The position numbers and the translations under genes were made by a program. The notes under the pieces are model-generated. The model was not told the origin of the DNA, did not search any database, and saw nothing but the letters and a program-made list of their open reading frames with translations. DNA of 64,000 nucleotides, from NCBI RefSeq assembly GCF_900105805.1, contig NZ_LT629788.1:4448501-4512500 (forward strand), in the 5' to 3' direction. Shown piece after piece: positions 1 to 10,144 of this stretch; within the stretch, counting starts at the first letter, position 1; every line of letters begins with the position of its first letter. Source of the stretch: Pseudomonas moraviensis. Lineage in GTDB: Bacteria; Pseudomonadota; Gammaproteobacteria; Pseudomonadales; Pseudomonadaceae.

Positions 1-231
1 GACAGGTTTCAGGCTGTTTTCGGCAGAGAATTCGCCTTCGGTAGGACGGCCCAGGTGCGAGCAGACCATCACTGCCGCGCCTTTTTCCAGGGCCAGCTTG
101 ATGGTCGGCAGCGAAGCCAGGATGCGCGCGTCGCTGGTGACAACACCGTCCTTGACGGGGACGTTGAGGTCTTCGCGGATCAATACGCGCTTACCTTGCA
201 GATCGAGGTCGGACATCTTCAACACGGTCAT
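1..231 (-). CDS. pgk: phosphoglycerate kinase, N-terminal part (cut by window edge)
   Basis: Reading leftwards from an ATG at 231, the protein begins MTVLKMSDLDLQGKRVLIRE, followed by DLNVP and a CSHLGRP segment, which are the N-terminal hallmarks of phosphoglycerate kinase (1,3-bisphosphoglycerate + ADP to 3-phosphoglycerate + ATP, cytosolic glycolysis/gluconeogenesis). Only 77 residues lie in the window; the rest is beyond position 1. A second in-frame ATG at 216 (MSDLDLQG) is an equally possible start. It lies 12 bp downstream of epd on the same strand, the usual tktA-epd-pgk order, so it is probably co-transcribed. Confidence 0.95.
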   Translation of the reverse strand, partial: MTVLKMSDLDLQGKRVLIREDLNVPVKDGVVTSDARILASLPTIKLALEKGAAVMVCSHLGRPTEGEFSAENSLKPV

Positions 232-243
232 GGGTCGCACTTC

Positions 244-1296
244 CTACGGTTTTTTTGAAGTTGCTGTTTGCAGATAGTGATCTGCAACGTCCAGCATTCG
301 GTTGGCAAAACCCCACTCGTTGTCGAACCAGGCCAGGATGTTCACCAGTTTGGGGCCGGAAACACGGGTCTGACTGGCATCGACGATGGCCGAATGTGGG
401 TCATGGTTGAAATCACAGCTGGCGTGCGGCAACTCGGTGTAGGCCAGAAGGCCTTTGAGCGGGCCGCTGGTGGCGGCTTCGCGCAGGATCCGGTTGACCT
501 CGTTGGCGTCAGTCGCGGTGGCGGTCTGCATCGTGATGTCGAGGCAGGACACGTTGACTGTCGGCACGCGCACGGCTTTGGCCTGAATTCGTCCGGCAAG
601 TTCCGGCAGCAGGCGCTCGATACCGCGTGCCAGACCAGTGGACACCGGGATCACCGACTGGAACGCCGAACGGGTGCGGCGCAGGTCTTCGTGGTGATAG
701 GCGTCGATCACCGGCTGATCGTTCATCGCCGAGTGGATCGTGGTGATCGACACGTAATCCAGACCGATCGCCTGATCGAGCAGGCGCAGCAGCGGCACGC
801 CGCAGTTGGTGGTGCAGGAGGCGTTGGACACCAGCAGTTCGTCGCCCGTCAGGCAGTCCTGATTGACGCCGTAGACGATGGTGGCGTCGACATCCGCCTC
901 GCTGGCCATCGGCTGCGAGAACAGCACGCGCGGCGCGCCGGCGTCGAGAAAACGCTGACCGTCGGCACGGGTGTGGTAAGCGCCGGAGCACTCCAGCACC
1001 AGATCGACGCCCAGCGACGCCCAATCGATGCCTTCCGGGGTGGCACTGCGCAGGACCTTCACGCAGTCGCCATTGATATGCAGACAATCGCCCTCGACCC
1101 GCACTTCGCCGGGGAAACGGCCGTGGGTGGAGTCGAAGCGTGTCAGGTATTCGATACTGGCCATATCGGCCAGATCGTTGATCGCGACAATTTCAAACCC
1201 GGCCTTCGCGCCGCGCTCGAACAACGCCCGCAAGACGCAACGACCAATGCGGCCGTAGCCGTTGAGTGCAACTTTGTAAGGACGCGGTTGAGGCAT
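244..1296 (-). CDS. epd: D-erythrose-4-phosphate dehydrogenase
   Basis: 350 residues of the GAPDH superfamily. The Rossmann motif NGYGRIGR is near residue 13, and the catalytic cysteine sits in SNASCTTNC about residue 155. The family oxidises erythrose 4-phosphate to 4-phosphoerythronate with NAD, the first step of the DXP-dependent pyridoxal phosphate route, although sequence alone does not fully separate Epd from GAPDH. The call rests on the neighbourhood: it lies between transketolase, which produces erythrose 4-phosphate, and pgk, as in many gammaproteobacteria. A REPIN separates it from tktA, so transcription may be partly uncoupled there. Confidence 0.88.
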   Translation of the reverse strand: MPQPRPYKVALNGYGRIGRCVLRALFERGAKAGFEIVAINDLADMASIEYLTRFDSTHGRFPGEVRVEGDCLHINGDCVKVLRSATPEGIDWASLGVDLVLECSGAYHTRADGQRFLDAGAPRVLFSQPMASEADVDATIVYGVNQDCLTGDELLVSNASCTTNCGVPLLRLLDQAIGLDYVSITTIHSAMNDQPVIDAYHHEDLRRTRSAFQSVIPVSTGLARGIERLLPELAGRIQAKAVRVPTVNVSCLDITMQTATATDANEVNRILREAATSGPLKGLLAYTELPHASCDFNHDPHSAIVDASQTRVSGPKLVNILAWFDNEWGFANRMLDVADHYLQTATSKKP

Positions 1297-1352
1297 GGGG
1301 TTCTCGATTACCGTGGTGAATCAGGTATTGCGATGTTGCCTGAGCCATCGCT

Positions 1353-1416
1353 TTCGCGAGCAGGCTCGCTCCCACAGGGAAATGCATTCCATCGTGGGAG
1401 CGAGCCTGCTCGCGAA
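1353..1416. repeat. REPIN (pair of inverted REP sequences)
   Basis: Two inverted copies of a REP core reading GGAGCGAGCCTGCTCGCGA flank a short spacer, giving a long hairpin in the epd-tktA gap. The same core recurs throughout the window. Confidence 0.9.
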
Positions 1417-1447
1417 GGCGTCAGCCCGGACAACACAACTGTCGGAC

Positions 1448-3445
1448 TTAGTCCTCCAGCAGCTCTTCAGCCTGACCCAGGATGTTTTCCAAGGTAAAGC
1501 CGAACTCTTCGAACAATGCCGAAGCCGGCGCCGACTCACCGTAGGTGGTCATGCCGATCACGCGACCTTCCAGACCCACGTACTTGAACCAGAAGTCGGC
1601 GTGGGCCGCTTCGATGGCGATACGCGCGCTGACCTGCAGCGGCAGAACCGACTGCTTGTACTCCGCATCCTGAGCGTCGAACGCGCTGGTGCACGGCATC
1701 GATACCACGCGGACCTTGCGGCCCTGCTCGGTCAGTTTGTCGAAGGCCTGAACGGCCAGACCCACTTCCGAACCGGTGGCGATCAGGATCAGCTCAGGCT
1801 CGCCTGCGCAGTCCTTGAGCACATAACCACCACGGCTGATGTTGGCGATCTGGCCAGCATCGCGTTCCTGATGCTGCAGGTTCTGCCGCGAGAAGATCAG
1901 CGCCGACGGGCCGTCCTTGCGCTCCAGAGCGTTTTTCCAGGCCACCGCCGATTCCACGGCGTCGGCTGGACGCCAGGTGTCGAGGTTCGGCGTGCTGCGC
2001 AGGCTGGTCAGTTGCTCGATCGGCTGGTGGGTCGGGCCGTCTTCGCCCAGACCGATGGAGTCGTGGGTGTAGACGTGAATCACGCGCTTTTTCATCAATG
2101 CCGACATGCGTACGGCGTTGCGCGCGTATTCCATGAACATCAGGAAGGTCGCGCCGTAAGGCACCAGGCCGCCGTGCAGGGTGACGCCGTTCATGATCGC
2201 GGTCATGCCGAATTCGCGCACGCCGTAGTACATGTAGTTGCCGCTGGCGTCTTCAGCGTTGACGCCCTTGCAGCCTTTCCACAGGGTCAGGTTGGAACCG
2301 GCGAGGTCAGCCGAGCCGCCAAGCAGTTCCGGCAGCAGCGGACCAAAGGCGTTGAGGGTGTTCTGGCTGGCTTTGCGGCTGGCGATGGTCTCGCCCTTGG
2401 CCGCGACTTCGGCGATATAGGCCGAGGCTTTCTCCGAGAAGTCGGCCGGCAATTCGCCGCTCAGACGACGGATCAGCTCGTTGGCTTCAGTCGGGAACGC
2501 AGCGGAGTAGGCGGCGAAACGCTGATCCCACTCGGCTTCGACCGCGCGGCCAGCTTCCTTGGCGTCCCACTCGGCATAGATCTCGGCCGGGATTTCGAAC
2601 GGGCCGTAGTTCCAGTTCAGCGCCTGGCGGGTCAGGGCGATTTCCGCGTCACCCAACGGGGCGCCGTGGCAATCTTCCTTGCCCTGCTTGTTCGGCGAAC
2701 CGAAACCGATGGTGGTCTTGCAGCAAATCAGGGTCGGCTGCGCGCTCTTGCGTGCGGTTTCGATGGCGGTCTTGATCTCTTCCGGATCGTGGCCGTCGAC
2801 GTTGCGGATCACCTGCCAGTTGTAGGCTTCGAAACGCTTCGGCGTGTCATCGGTGAACCAGCCTTCGACTTCGCCGTCGATGGAGATGCCGTTGTCATCG
2901 TAGAACGCGATCAGCTTGCCCAGGCCCAGCGTGCCAGCCAGGGAAGCGACTTCGTGGGAAATGCCTTCCATCATGCAGCCATCACCGAGGAACACGTAGG
3001 TGTGGTGGTCAACGATGTTGTGGCCTGGACGGTTGAACTGCGCGCCCATGACTTTCTCAGCCAAGGCGAAACCGACGGCGTTGGCCAGACCCTGACCCAG
3101 CGGGCCGGTGGTGGTTTCGACGCCCGGGGTGTAACCGAATTCCGGGTGACCTGGAGTGCGGCTGTGCAGTTGACGGAATTGCTTGAGGTCGTCGATCGAC
3201 AGGTCGTAACCGGTCAGGTGCAGCAGCGAGTAGATCAACATCGAGCCGTGGCCGTTGGACAGCACGAAGCGGTCACGGTCGGCGAAAGACGGGTTGCTCG
3301 GGTTGTGCTTGAGGTAGTCGCGCCACAGCACTTCGGCAATATCTGCCATACCCATAGGGGCACCGGGATGGCCGCTGTTGGCTTTTTGCACGGCATCCAT
3401 GCTGAGGGCACGAATGGCGTTGGCACGCTCACGACGGCTAGGCAT
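1448..3445 (-). CDS. tktA: transketolase
   Basis: 665 residues from the ATG at 3445 (MPSRRERANAIRALSMDAV), preceded by a good AGGAG site; an in-frame upstream start would add a 21-residue Phe/Pro-rich stretch unlike the family. The thiamine diphosphate motif begins GDGCMMEGISHE near residue 155 and ends in the YDDN segment. The transketolase signature LHLTGYDLS is near residue 75 and the pyrimidine-binding domain follows (GLGEDGPTHQPIEQL). It transfers two-carbon ketol units in the pentose phosphate pathway, linking fructose 6-phosphate and glyceraldehyde 3-phosphate to erythrose 4-phosphate and xylulose 5-phosphate. It is the first gene of the tktA-epd-pgk direction and is divergent from the ArsR-type regulator at 3705. 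Confidence 0.96.
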   Translation of the reverse strand: MPSRRERANAIRALSMDAVQKANSGHPGAPMGMADIAEVLWRDYLKHNPSNPSFADRDRFVLSNGHGSMLIYSLLHLTGYDLSIDDLKQFRQLHSRTPGHPEFGYTPGVETTTGPLGQGLANAVGFALAEKVMGAQFNRPGHNIVDHHTYVFLGDGCMMEGISHEVASLAGTLGLGKLIAFYDDNGISIDGEVEGWFTDDTPKRFEAYNWQVIRNVDGHDPEEIKTAIETARKSAQPTLICCKTTIGFGSPNKQGKEDCHGAPLGDAEIALTRQALNWNYGPFEIPAEIYAEWDAKEAGRAVEAEWDQRFAAYSAAFPTEANELIRRLSGELPADFSEKASAYIAEVAAKGETIASRKASQNTLNAFGPLLPELLGGSADLAGSNLTLWKGCKGVNAEDASGNYMYYGVREFGMTAIMNGVTLHGGLVPYGATFLMFMEYARNAVRMSALMKKRVIHVYTHDSIGLGEDGPTHQPIEQLTSLRSTPNLDTWRPADAVESAVAWKNALERKDGPSALIFSRQNLQHQERDAGQIANISRGGYVLKDCAGEPELILIATGSEVGLAVQAFDKLTEQGRKVRVVSMPCTSAFDAQDAEYKQSVLPLQVSARIAIEAAHADFWFKYVGLEGRVIGMTTYGESAPASALFEEFGFTLENILGQAEELLED

Positions 3446-3479
3446 CGCTGATCTCCTGGGTGTGAATAGACTGAAACGG

Positions 3480-3502
3480 AAAAAAGGAGGGCATTTTCCC
3501 TC
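3480..3502 (-). promoter_or_regulatory. possible short terminator-like hairpin in the tktA leader
   Basis: On the minus strand GAGGG and CCCTC form a 5-bp stem with a 6-nt loop, followed by a run of T, about 35 nt before the tktA start codon. It resembles a weak intrinsic terminator or attenuator. The stem is short, so it could be chance. Confidence 0.25.
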
Positions 3503-3639
3503 ACCCATGCGCCTCGGGGCAATGACAGATAGTCATCCGCGGGCGTTTTTCCAATCGATAGCGCGGGTTTCGCTTGGTGAAACCTTTCCGCTATTCGTTT
3601 GTAGAGACTGCCGTCCGCTGAGAAGTGCCATTTATCGAG

Positions 3640-3663
3640 CAATATCAAAACTTTTTGATATTG
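3640..3663. promoter_or_regulatory. palindromic operator, probably for the adjacent ArsR-type regulator
   Basis: A perfect inverted repeat with 11-bp arms (CAATATCAAAA / TTTTGATATTG) and a 2-bp centre lies in the divergent tktA / regulator region, 42 bp before the regulator start codon. It is AT-rich in a GC-rich setting. ArsR-type repressors bind such short palindromes, so autoregulation and control of downstream metK is the simplest inference. Confidence 0.6.
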
Positions 3664-3704
3664 ACCTTGCGATGCTTTGCCCCCGTCTCTAGACTGCCAG
3701 CCCT

Positions 3705-4700
3705 ATGAACCTACGCGTGCCTTCCATTCGCCATGACGATTGCGACGAGCTGGCGGCCCTGTGCAAGGCCGGCGGTGATCCGCTGCGGCTGAATGTCTTG
3801 CGCGCGCTGGCCAACGATTCGTTCGGCGTGCTGGAGCTGGCGCAGATTTTCGGCATCGGCCAGTCGGGCATGAGCCATCACCTCAAGGTGCTGGCACAAG
3901 CCGATCTGGTGGCGACACGCCGTGAAGGAAATGCGATTTTCTATCGTCGCGCCCTGCCCCACAGCGATTTGCTCGGCGGCAAGCTGCACGCGGCGCTGTT
4001 AGAAGAAGTCGACAATCTGGATCTGCCTGACGAGGTGCAAGCGCGCATCGAACAGGTTCACGGCCAGCGTGCCGCTGCCAGTCAGGACTTCTTCGCCCGG
4101 GTGGCGGAAAAATTCCGTGCCCAGCAAGACTTGATCGCAGGCCTGCCGCAGTACCGTGACAGCGTGCTGGCCCTGCTCGACAAACTGAACTTCGATGGCG
4201 CAGCCACGGCCATTGAAGTCGGCCCCGGCGATGGTGCTTTTCTGCCGGAACTGGCCCGTCGCTTCGGCACCGTAACCGCGCTGGACAACAGCCCGGCGAT
4301 GCTCGAACTGGCGCGTCAGGTGTGCGAACGTGAACAGCTGGCTAACGTCAGCCTGCAATTGGCCGATGCATTGAACGGCACGAGCCTTATGGCCGATTGC
4401 GTGGTGTTGAACATGGTCCTGCACCATTTCGCCGCCCCGGCCGATGCGCTCAGGCACATGGCTGACCTGCTGCAACCGGGCGGTAGCCTGCTCGTGACAG
4501 AGTTATGTAGCCACAACCAGAGTTGGGCCAGGGAGGCCTGCGGTGATCTCTGGTTGGGGTTTGAACAGGACGATCTGGCCCGTTGGGCCACCGCTGCGGG
4601 ACTCGTTCCCGGGGAAAGCCTCTATGTAGGCTTACGTAATGGTTTCCAGATCCAGGTCCGCCACTTTCAGCGACCGGCTGGCGACACTCACCATCGGTAA
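3705..4700 (+). CDS. ArsR-family regulator fused to a SAM-dependent methyltransferase domain (SahR-like)
   Basis: 331 residues. Residues about 10-100 form an ArsR winged helix (DPLRLNVLRALA, then LELAQIFGIGQSGMSHHLKVL as recognition helix, and a wing around TRREGNAIFYRR). From about 140 there is a class I methyltransferase fold with SAM motif EVGPGDGAFLPEL and a second acidic motif at ALDNSPAMLELA. Such two-domain ArsR proteins are found beside SAM-cycle genes; the SahR regulators of Proteobacteria sense SAH through this kind of domain. The position 18 bp before metK and the palindrome in front favour a SAM/SAH-responsive repressor over an enzyme. Enzymatic methyl transfer cannot be excluded from sequence. 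Confidence 0.75.
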   Translation: MNLRVPSIRHDDCDELAALCKAGGDPLRLNVLRALANDSFGVLELAQIFGIGQSGMSHHLKVLAQADLVATRREGNAIFYRRALPHSDLLGGKLHAALLEEVDNLDLPDEVQARIEQVHGQRAAASQDFFARVAEKFRAQQDLIAGLPQYRDSVLALLDKLNFDGAATAIEVGPGDGAFLPELARRFGTVTALDNSPAMLELARQVCEREQLANVSLQLADALNGTSLMADCVVLNMVLHHFAAPADALRHMADLLQPGGSLLVTELCSHNQSWAREACGDLWLGFEQDDLARWATAAGLVPGESLYVGLRNGFQIQVRHFQRPAGDTHHR

Positions 4701-4718
4701 ATTCAGGAAAACATCGAG

Positions 4719-5909
<1,191 letters not shown>

Positions 5910-5924
5910 GACCCTGGCTGCATG

Positions 5925-5960
5925 AAAGCCCCGCACGGTTCGCGCCGTGCGGGGCTTTTT
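5925..5960 (+). terminator. intrinsic terminator after metK
   Basis: A GC-rich perfect stem (AAAGCCCCGCACGG pairing with CCGTGCGGGGCTTT) with a 6-nt loop, followed by TTTTT, 15 bp after the metK stop. Confidence 0.95.
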
Positions 5961-5987
5961 CATGCCTGACGGATTTTTGAGATCTCT

Positions 5988-6010
5988 GTGGGAGCGAGCC
6001 TGCTCGCGAA
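5988..6010. repeat. single REP sequence
   Basis: One copy of the GGAGCGAGCCTGCTCGCGA core downstream of the metK terminator, without an inverted partner. Confidence 0.85.
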
Positions 6011-6129
6011 AGGGCCCTACCCGACGCCACCACGCTCCAGCCCGGAAACAGTTCGCAAAAAAACCGCGCAACGATCTTCAGATCCTCACCTACCCTTCAA
6101 GCATCACCCCCGAGCAAGGACGCTCAACG

Positions 6130-7806
6130 ATGCTTTTCACACTGCGCCTGTTGCTGGCATTCCTGCTGGCACTCATCACCCTCGTCAGCCAAGCCAACTG
6201 CCCCGACTGGCCCTTACCCCAAGCCCAACGCGAAATCACTACCCTGCAAAACCGGATCGACCAATGGGACGACGCCTATCACCGCGAAGGCCGTTCATTG
6301 ATCACCGACGAACTCTATGACCAGTCCCTGCTGCGGCTGAATGAATGGCAAGCCTGCTTCAACCAACCCGCATCACCGCAGCCGTTGCGCACAGCGGCCG
6401 GCACGGTCACTCATCCCATCACCCACACCGGCCTGGACAAGCTGCACAAAGCTGCAGACGTCGCCAACTGGCTGCGCGATCGCCAGAACGTCTGGGTGCA
6501 GCCCAAGGTCGATGGAGTGGCCGTCACGCTGATCTACCGTCAGGGGATATTGCAGCAGGCCATCAGCCGAGGTGACGGTGTCAGCGGTCAGGACTGGACA
6601 ATTTCCGCGCGTAGAATCGCTGCCATTCCGCAACGCCTGAACCAGCCACGGGATCTGCTGGTGCAGGGCGAACTCTACTGGCGGCTGCAGGCGCACGTGC
6701 AAGCGCGATCCGGCAGCGTCAACGCCCGCGCCACCGTGGCCGGCCTTATGGGACGCAAATCCCTCGATGCCGAACAGGCCGCCGGGATCGGGCTGTTCGT
6801 TTGGGACTGGCCGCAAGGCCCTGTGCGGCTGCCAGAGAGATTGTCCGGACTTCAGGCATTGGGGTTCGCCACAACCGAGCCATACACACAGCCGATCACC
6901 CGATTCGAAGACGCGCAACAATGGCGCGAGCACTGGTATCGCTCGCCGCTGCCCTTTGCCAGCGATGGCGTAGTGCTGCGCCAGAGTCAACGGCCACCCG
7001 CCGAACGCTGGCGGGCCAAGGCACCTTACTGGGCGGTGGCCTGGAAATACCCATTCGCCCAGGCATTGGCGGAAGTGCGCAAGGTGAATTTCAAGATCGG
7101 CCGCACCGGGCGCATCACCCCAGTGCTGGAACTGCTGCCGGTGAGACTCGATGACCGCGAGATCAAACGGGTCAGCGTCAGCTCGCTCAAGCGCTGGCAA
7201 ACCCTCGACATTCGCCCCGGCGACCAGGTGGCTCTCAGTCTGGCCGGGCTGACCATTCCACGCCTGGACAGTGTCGTGTTACGTACCAGCGAACGGCCAG
7301 ACATCGACATCCCCAACGCCAGCGACTACCACGCCCTGAGCTGCTGGCAACCGACGCCCAGCTGTGAAAGCCAGTTTCTCGCGCGTCTGACCTGGCTGAG
7401 CGGCAAGCAGGGCCTGGCCATGCAACATGTCGGGCGTGGCACCTGGGAGAAACTTTTGGAAACAGGCCGTCTGAAACACCTGCTGGATTGGCTGACCCTC
7501 GATGCCTCAGAGCTTGCTAACATTGCCGGCCTCGGCGAGCGCAGCAGCGCACGTCTGATCGAAAGTTTTCGGGGCGCGCGGCACCAGCCGTTCGCTCATT
7601 GGTTGAAAGCCCTGGGCATGCCGCCGGCCGGACAGGCACAACTGGCTGATTCGTGGCAGGCCCTGGCACAACGCGACACTGAACAATGGCAGGCAGAAGC
7701 CGGCATCGGCCCGGGTCGCGCGGCGCAACTGAGCGCATTCTTTCGCGACCCGCAGGTACTGGCTTTGAGCGACACCTTGAAAGCCGCCGGAATCGACGGT
7801 TTCTGA
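6130..7806 (+). CDS. ligB: NAD-dependent DNA ligase LigB
   Basis: 558 residues from the ATG at 6130. The adenylation lysine lies in the KVDG motif (QPKVDGVAVTL, about residue 128). The nucleotidyltransferase and OB-fold regions follow, and helix-hairpin-helix sequence (LANIAGLGERSSARLIESF) is near the C-terminus. There is no zinc finger or BRCT domain, matching LigB rather than LigA. It seals nicks using NAD. The N-terminus (MLFTLRLLLAFLLALITLVSQANCPDW) looks like a signal peptide ending before a conserved cysteine; enterobacterial LigB has a similar leader. A longer reading from 5947 runs through a REP sequence and is not credible. Confidence 0.9.
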   Translation: MLFTLRLLLAFLLALITLVSQANCPDWPLPQAQREITTLQNRIDQWDDAYHREGRSLITDELYDQSLLRLNEWQACFNQPASPQPLRTAAGTVTHPITHTGLDKLHKAADVANWLRDRQNVWVQPKVDGVAVTLIYRQGILQQAISRGDGVSGQDWTISARRIAAIPQRLNQPRDLLVQGELYWRLQAHVQARSGSVNARATVAGLMGRKSLDAEQAAGIGLFVWDWPQGPVRLPERLSGLQALGFATTEPYTQPITRFEDAQQWREHWYRSPLPFASDGVVLRQSQRPPAERWRAKAPYWAVAWKYPFAQALAEVRKVNFKIGRTGRITPVLELLPVRLDDREIKRVSVSSLKRWQTLDIRPGDQVALSLAGLTIPRLDSVVLRTSERPDIDIPNASDYHALSCWQPTPSCESQFLARLTWLSGKQGLAMQHVGRGTWEKLLETGRLKHLLDWLTLDASELANIAGLGERSSARLIESFRGARHQPFAHWLKALGMPPAGQAQLADSWQALAQRDTEQWQAEAGIGPGRAAQLSAFFRDPQVLALSDTLKAAGIDGF

Positions 7807-7903
7807 ACATGCAATCCCCGCCAGGCGGGAACCCAATGGCCGGCCAGACGCTCCAACAGCGCAGTGCCCTCCTACCCCGATTGCCTTTGCACATGGAGCT
7901 TTT

Positions 7904-8299
7904 ATGAAATTTCTCGCACCGCTCGCCCTGCTTACTCTTTGCGGCGTCATGGCCGCCCCGGTCATGGCCGAAGAAGACGGCCCGGGCCTGACCGGCTGCG
8001 CTGCCAAGAAGCAGGGCATCATCAATCAGATCGAACAGGCCAAATCCCGCGGCAACATGGAGCAGCAGGCAGGTCTGGAAACCGCACTGCGCGAAGTGAC
8101 CGAGCACTGCACCGACGCCGGCCTGAAGAAAGAGCGTGAGAACAAGGTGCTTGAGGCCAAGCATGAAGTCAGCCAGCGTCAGGCAGACCTCGACAAGGCC
8201 ATGAAAAAAGGCGATCCGGAGAAGATCAACAAGCGCAAGGAGAAGCTCGCCGAATCGCGCAAGGAACTGCAGGAAGCGCTGGACGAGATCGACAAGTAA
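7904..8299 (+). CDS. DUF1090 (YqjC-like) periplasmic protein
   Basis: 131 residues with a clear signal peptide (hydrophobic 4-20, cleavage about AMA-EE after MAAPVMA). The mature part is highly charged and helical, with two Cys (LTGCAAKK and TEHCTDAG) and a long Lys/Glu coiled-coil-like second half. This fits the DUF1090 family, whose function is unknown. It stands alone between ligB and a convergent cytochrome gene. Confidence 0.8.
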   Translation: MKFLAPLALLTLCGVMAAPVMAEEDGPGLTGCAAKKQGIINQIEQAKSRGNMEQQAGLETALREVTEHCTDAGLKKERENKVLEAKHEVSQRQADLDKAMKKGDPEKINKRKEKLAESRKELQEALDEIDK

Positions 8300-8312
8300 T
8301 CTGCCGATTCCC

Positions 8313-8334
8313 TGTGGCGAGGGAGCTTGCCACA
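8313..8334. repeat. degenerate half REP, second family
   Basis: A truncated match (TGTGGCGAGGGAGCTTGCCACA) to the GTGGCGAGGGAGCTTGCTCCC family seen intact at 17005-17098. It forms a small hairpin between two convergent genes and may act as a terminator. Confidence 0.6.
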
Positions 8335-8356
8335 AGGTACTCAGCAGGTTCAGGAA

Positions 8357-8806
8357 TCAATGATCCCGAAACTCTTTATGGCAAGCACTGCAGGCATCCT
8401 CGACTTTCTGCACTGCCGGTCCGAGATTGCTGGCCTTGTAGGGCTGAACCTGGCTGGCGGCTACCAGTTCGCCGGTAGCCGCTTCAAGAGCGCGGGCCAG
8501 CTCCTGGAAACGTGCCTGTTTCTGCCAGACATCGTCCTTGGCGCTGGTGTGATCTTCTTCGCGCACCTGCGGAAAATGCTTCCAAGGCTCGTGGGACAAC
8601 TCATCGAGTCGGACCGCACCCTCGGCAAATTTCGGCCCGTCGAACGCAATGCGCCCACGCAACATGCCGCCGAGGTCTTCGCTGGTCTTGAGCATCTGTT
8701 TGAAGATGGCCTTGCGCTGGCCCAGCGGCGAATTCGGGTCGACGCCGCCACAGGCGGACAAGCTCAGGCAGGCCAGCAATACAACAGCAATTCGTTTCAG
8801 AGTCAT
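8357..8806 (-). CDS. cytochrome c'-like lipoprotein
   Basis: 149 residues. The N-terminus is a lipoprotein signal (VVLLACLSLSACGG, lipidated Cys about residue 19). The single haem c site CSACH lies at the extreme C-terminus (VEDACSACHKEFRDH), the arrangement of four-helix cytochrome c' proteins. The family binds one haem and is linked to NO or electron handling; the redox partner is unknown. It is transcribed away from mltA, with no operon partner. Confidence 0.8.
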   Translation of the reverse strand: MTLKRIAVVLLACLSLSACGGVDPNSPLGQRKAIFKQMLKTSEDLGGMLRGRIAFDGPKFAEGAVRLDELSHEPWKHFPQVREEDHTSAKDDVWQKQARFQELARALEAATGELVAASQVQPYKASNLGPAVQKVEDACSACHKEFRDH

Positions 8807-8934
8807 GGTGGCTTCAGGTCGCGGAAATCGGCGGCCAGTATCGTCGGCTCACCGCCAAACACCAATAGCCCTATTAAAAATACGGGTTGTTCGAGCGCAT
8901 GGAGCACTCGGCCAACCGGCACAGGAATCACTCC

Positions 8935-10119
8935 ATGAACAGCCGCTTCACGGCCTGGCGTCACCCGCTTCTCGTCACCCTGCCAATCCTGGCCGCCCTC
9001 GCCGGCTGCACCGGCGGTGACAACGCCGAACCGAAAACCCACGCGCTGGCCACCTATTCCAGCGCAACCTGGGAAGCCTTGCCAGCAGTCTCCGACAGCG
9101 ATCTGGTCGCCGGTTTCGGCTCGTGGCGCAGCGCCTGCACACGACTCAAAGCCGACGCAGTCTGGGGCCCGACCTGCGCTGCAGCGGCGAATGTGCCGCA
9201 AAGTGCTGATGCAATTCGCGCATTCCTCAAGCAGAACCTCGATGTCTACGGCCTGCGCGCCGAGCACGACAACCCCAACGGCCTGATCACTGGCTACTAC
9301 GAACCGGTGTACCCCGGCAGCCTGACCCCAACCGCAACGGCCAACGTGCCGGTGTATGGCGTGCCAGAAGACATGATCATTGTCTCGCTCGACAGCATCT
9401 ATCCGGAATTGAAAGGCAAGCGCCTGCGCGGCCGCCTCGAAGGTCGCGTGCTCAAGCCTTACGATGACGCAGCAACCATCGAATCCAAAGGCGTTAAAGC
9501 CCCGGTAGTCGCCTACCTGACGGATCCGATGAACCTGCAATTTCTGCAGATTCAGGGGTCGGGCCGGATTCAGACCGAAGACGGCAAACAGTTGCGCATT
9601 GCCTACGCCGATCAGAACGGCCACCCGTACCGGCCGATCGGTCGCTGGCTGGTCGAGCAAGGCGAGCTGAAGAAAGAAGAGGTGACCATGAGCGCGATCA
9701 GCAATTGGGCCAAGGCCAACCCGACGCGCATTCCGGAACTGCTCGCCAGCAACCCGAGCTACGTGTTCTTCACCCGCAACCCGGACAGCAACGAAGGCCC
9801 GCGCGGCTCGCTGAACGTGCCGCTGACCGCCGGCTACAGCGCGGCGGTGGATCGCAAGGTGATTCCGTTGGGCAGTCTGTTATGGCTGTCCACCACCAAA
9901 CCGGATGGCACACCGTTGGTGCGCCCGGTCGCGGCGCAGGATACCGGCGGCGCGATTGCTGGTGAGGTGCGTGCGGATCTGTTCTGGGGCACTGGCGATG
10001 CGGCCGGGCAACTGGCCGGGGACATGAAGCAGCAAGGGCAGATCTGGATGCTCTGGCCCAAAGGAAAAGAGTTACCGCAAGTGCCGCAGGTGGCGGATAC
10101 ACCGAAGCAAAAGTCTTAG
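8935..10119 (+). CDS. mltA: membrane-bound lytic murein transglycosylase A
   Basis: 394 residues from the ATG at 8935 (MNSRFTAWRHPLLVTL). It has a lipoprotein signal (LAALAGCTGG) followed by the MltA barrel (NGLITGYYEPVYPGS; FLQIQGSGRIQ) and a C-terminal 3D domain (PLGSLLWLS; VAAQDTGGAIAGEVRADLFWG) that carries the catalytic Asp. It cleaves the MurNAc-GlcNAc bond to 1,6-anhydromuropeptides at the inner face of the outer membrane. The alternative start 48 bp upstream would bury the lipobox, so it was not chosen. Confidence 0.95.
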   Translation: MNSRFTAWRHPLLVTLPILAALAGCTGGDNAEPKTHALATYSSATWEALPAVSDSDLVAGFGSWRSACTRLKADAVWGPTCAAAANVPQSADAIRAFLKQNLDVYGLRAEHDNPNGLITGYYEPVYPGSLTPTATANVPVYGVPEDMIIVSLDSIYPELKGKRLRGRLEGRVLKPYDDAATIESKGVKAPVVAYLTDPMNLQFLQIQGSGRIQTEDGKQLRIAYADQNGHPYRPIGRWLVEQGELKKEEVTMSAISNWAKANPTRIPELLASNPSYVFFTRNPDSNEGPRGSLNVPLTAGYSAAVDRKVIPLGSLLWLSTTKPDGTPLVRPVAAQDTGGAIAGEVRADLFWGTGDAAGQLAGDMKQQGQIWMLWPKGKELPQVPQVADTPKQKS

Positions 10120-10144
10120 GTTCTTCGTGGTCTGATCGGTCGCC

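Noticed and set aside
1295..3451. 718-residue open frame on the plus strand opposite tktA
   Set aside because: Shadow of a GC-rich gene; low-complexity Arg/Gln/His composition and full overlap with transketolase.
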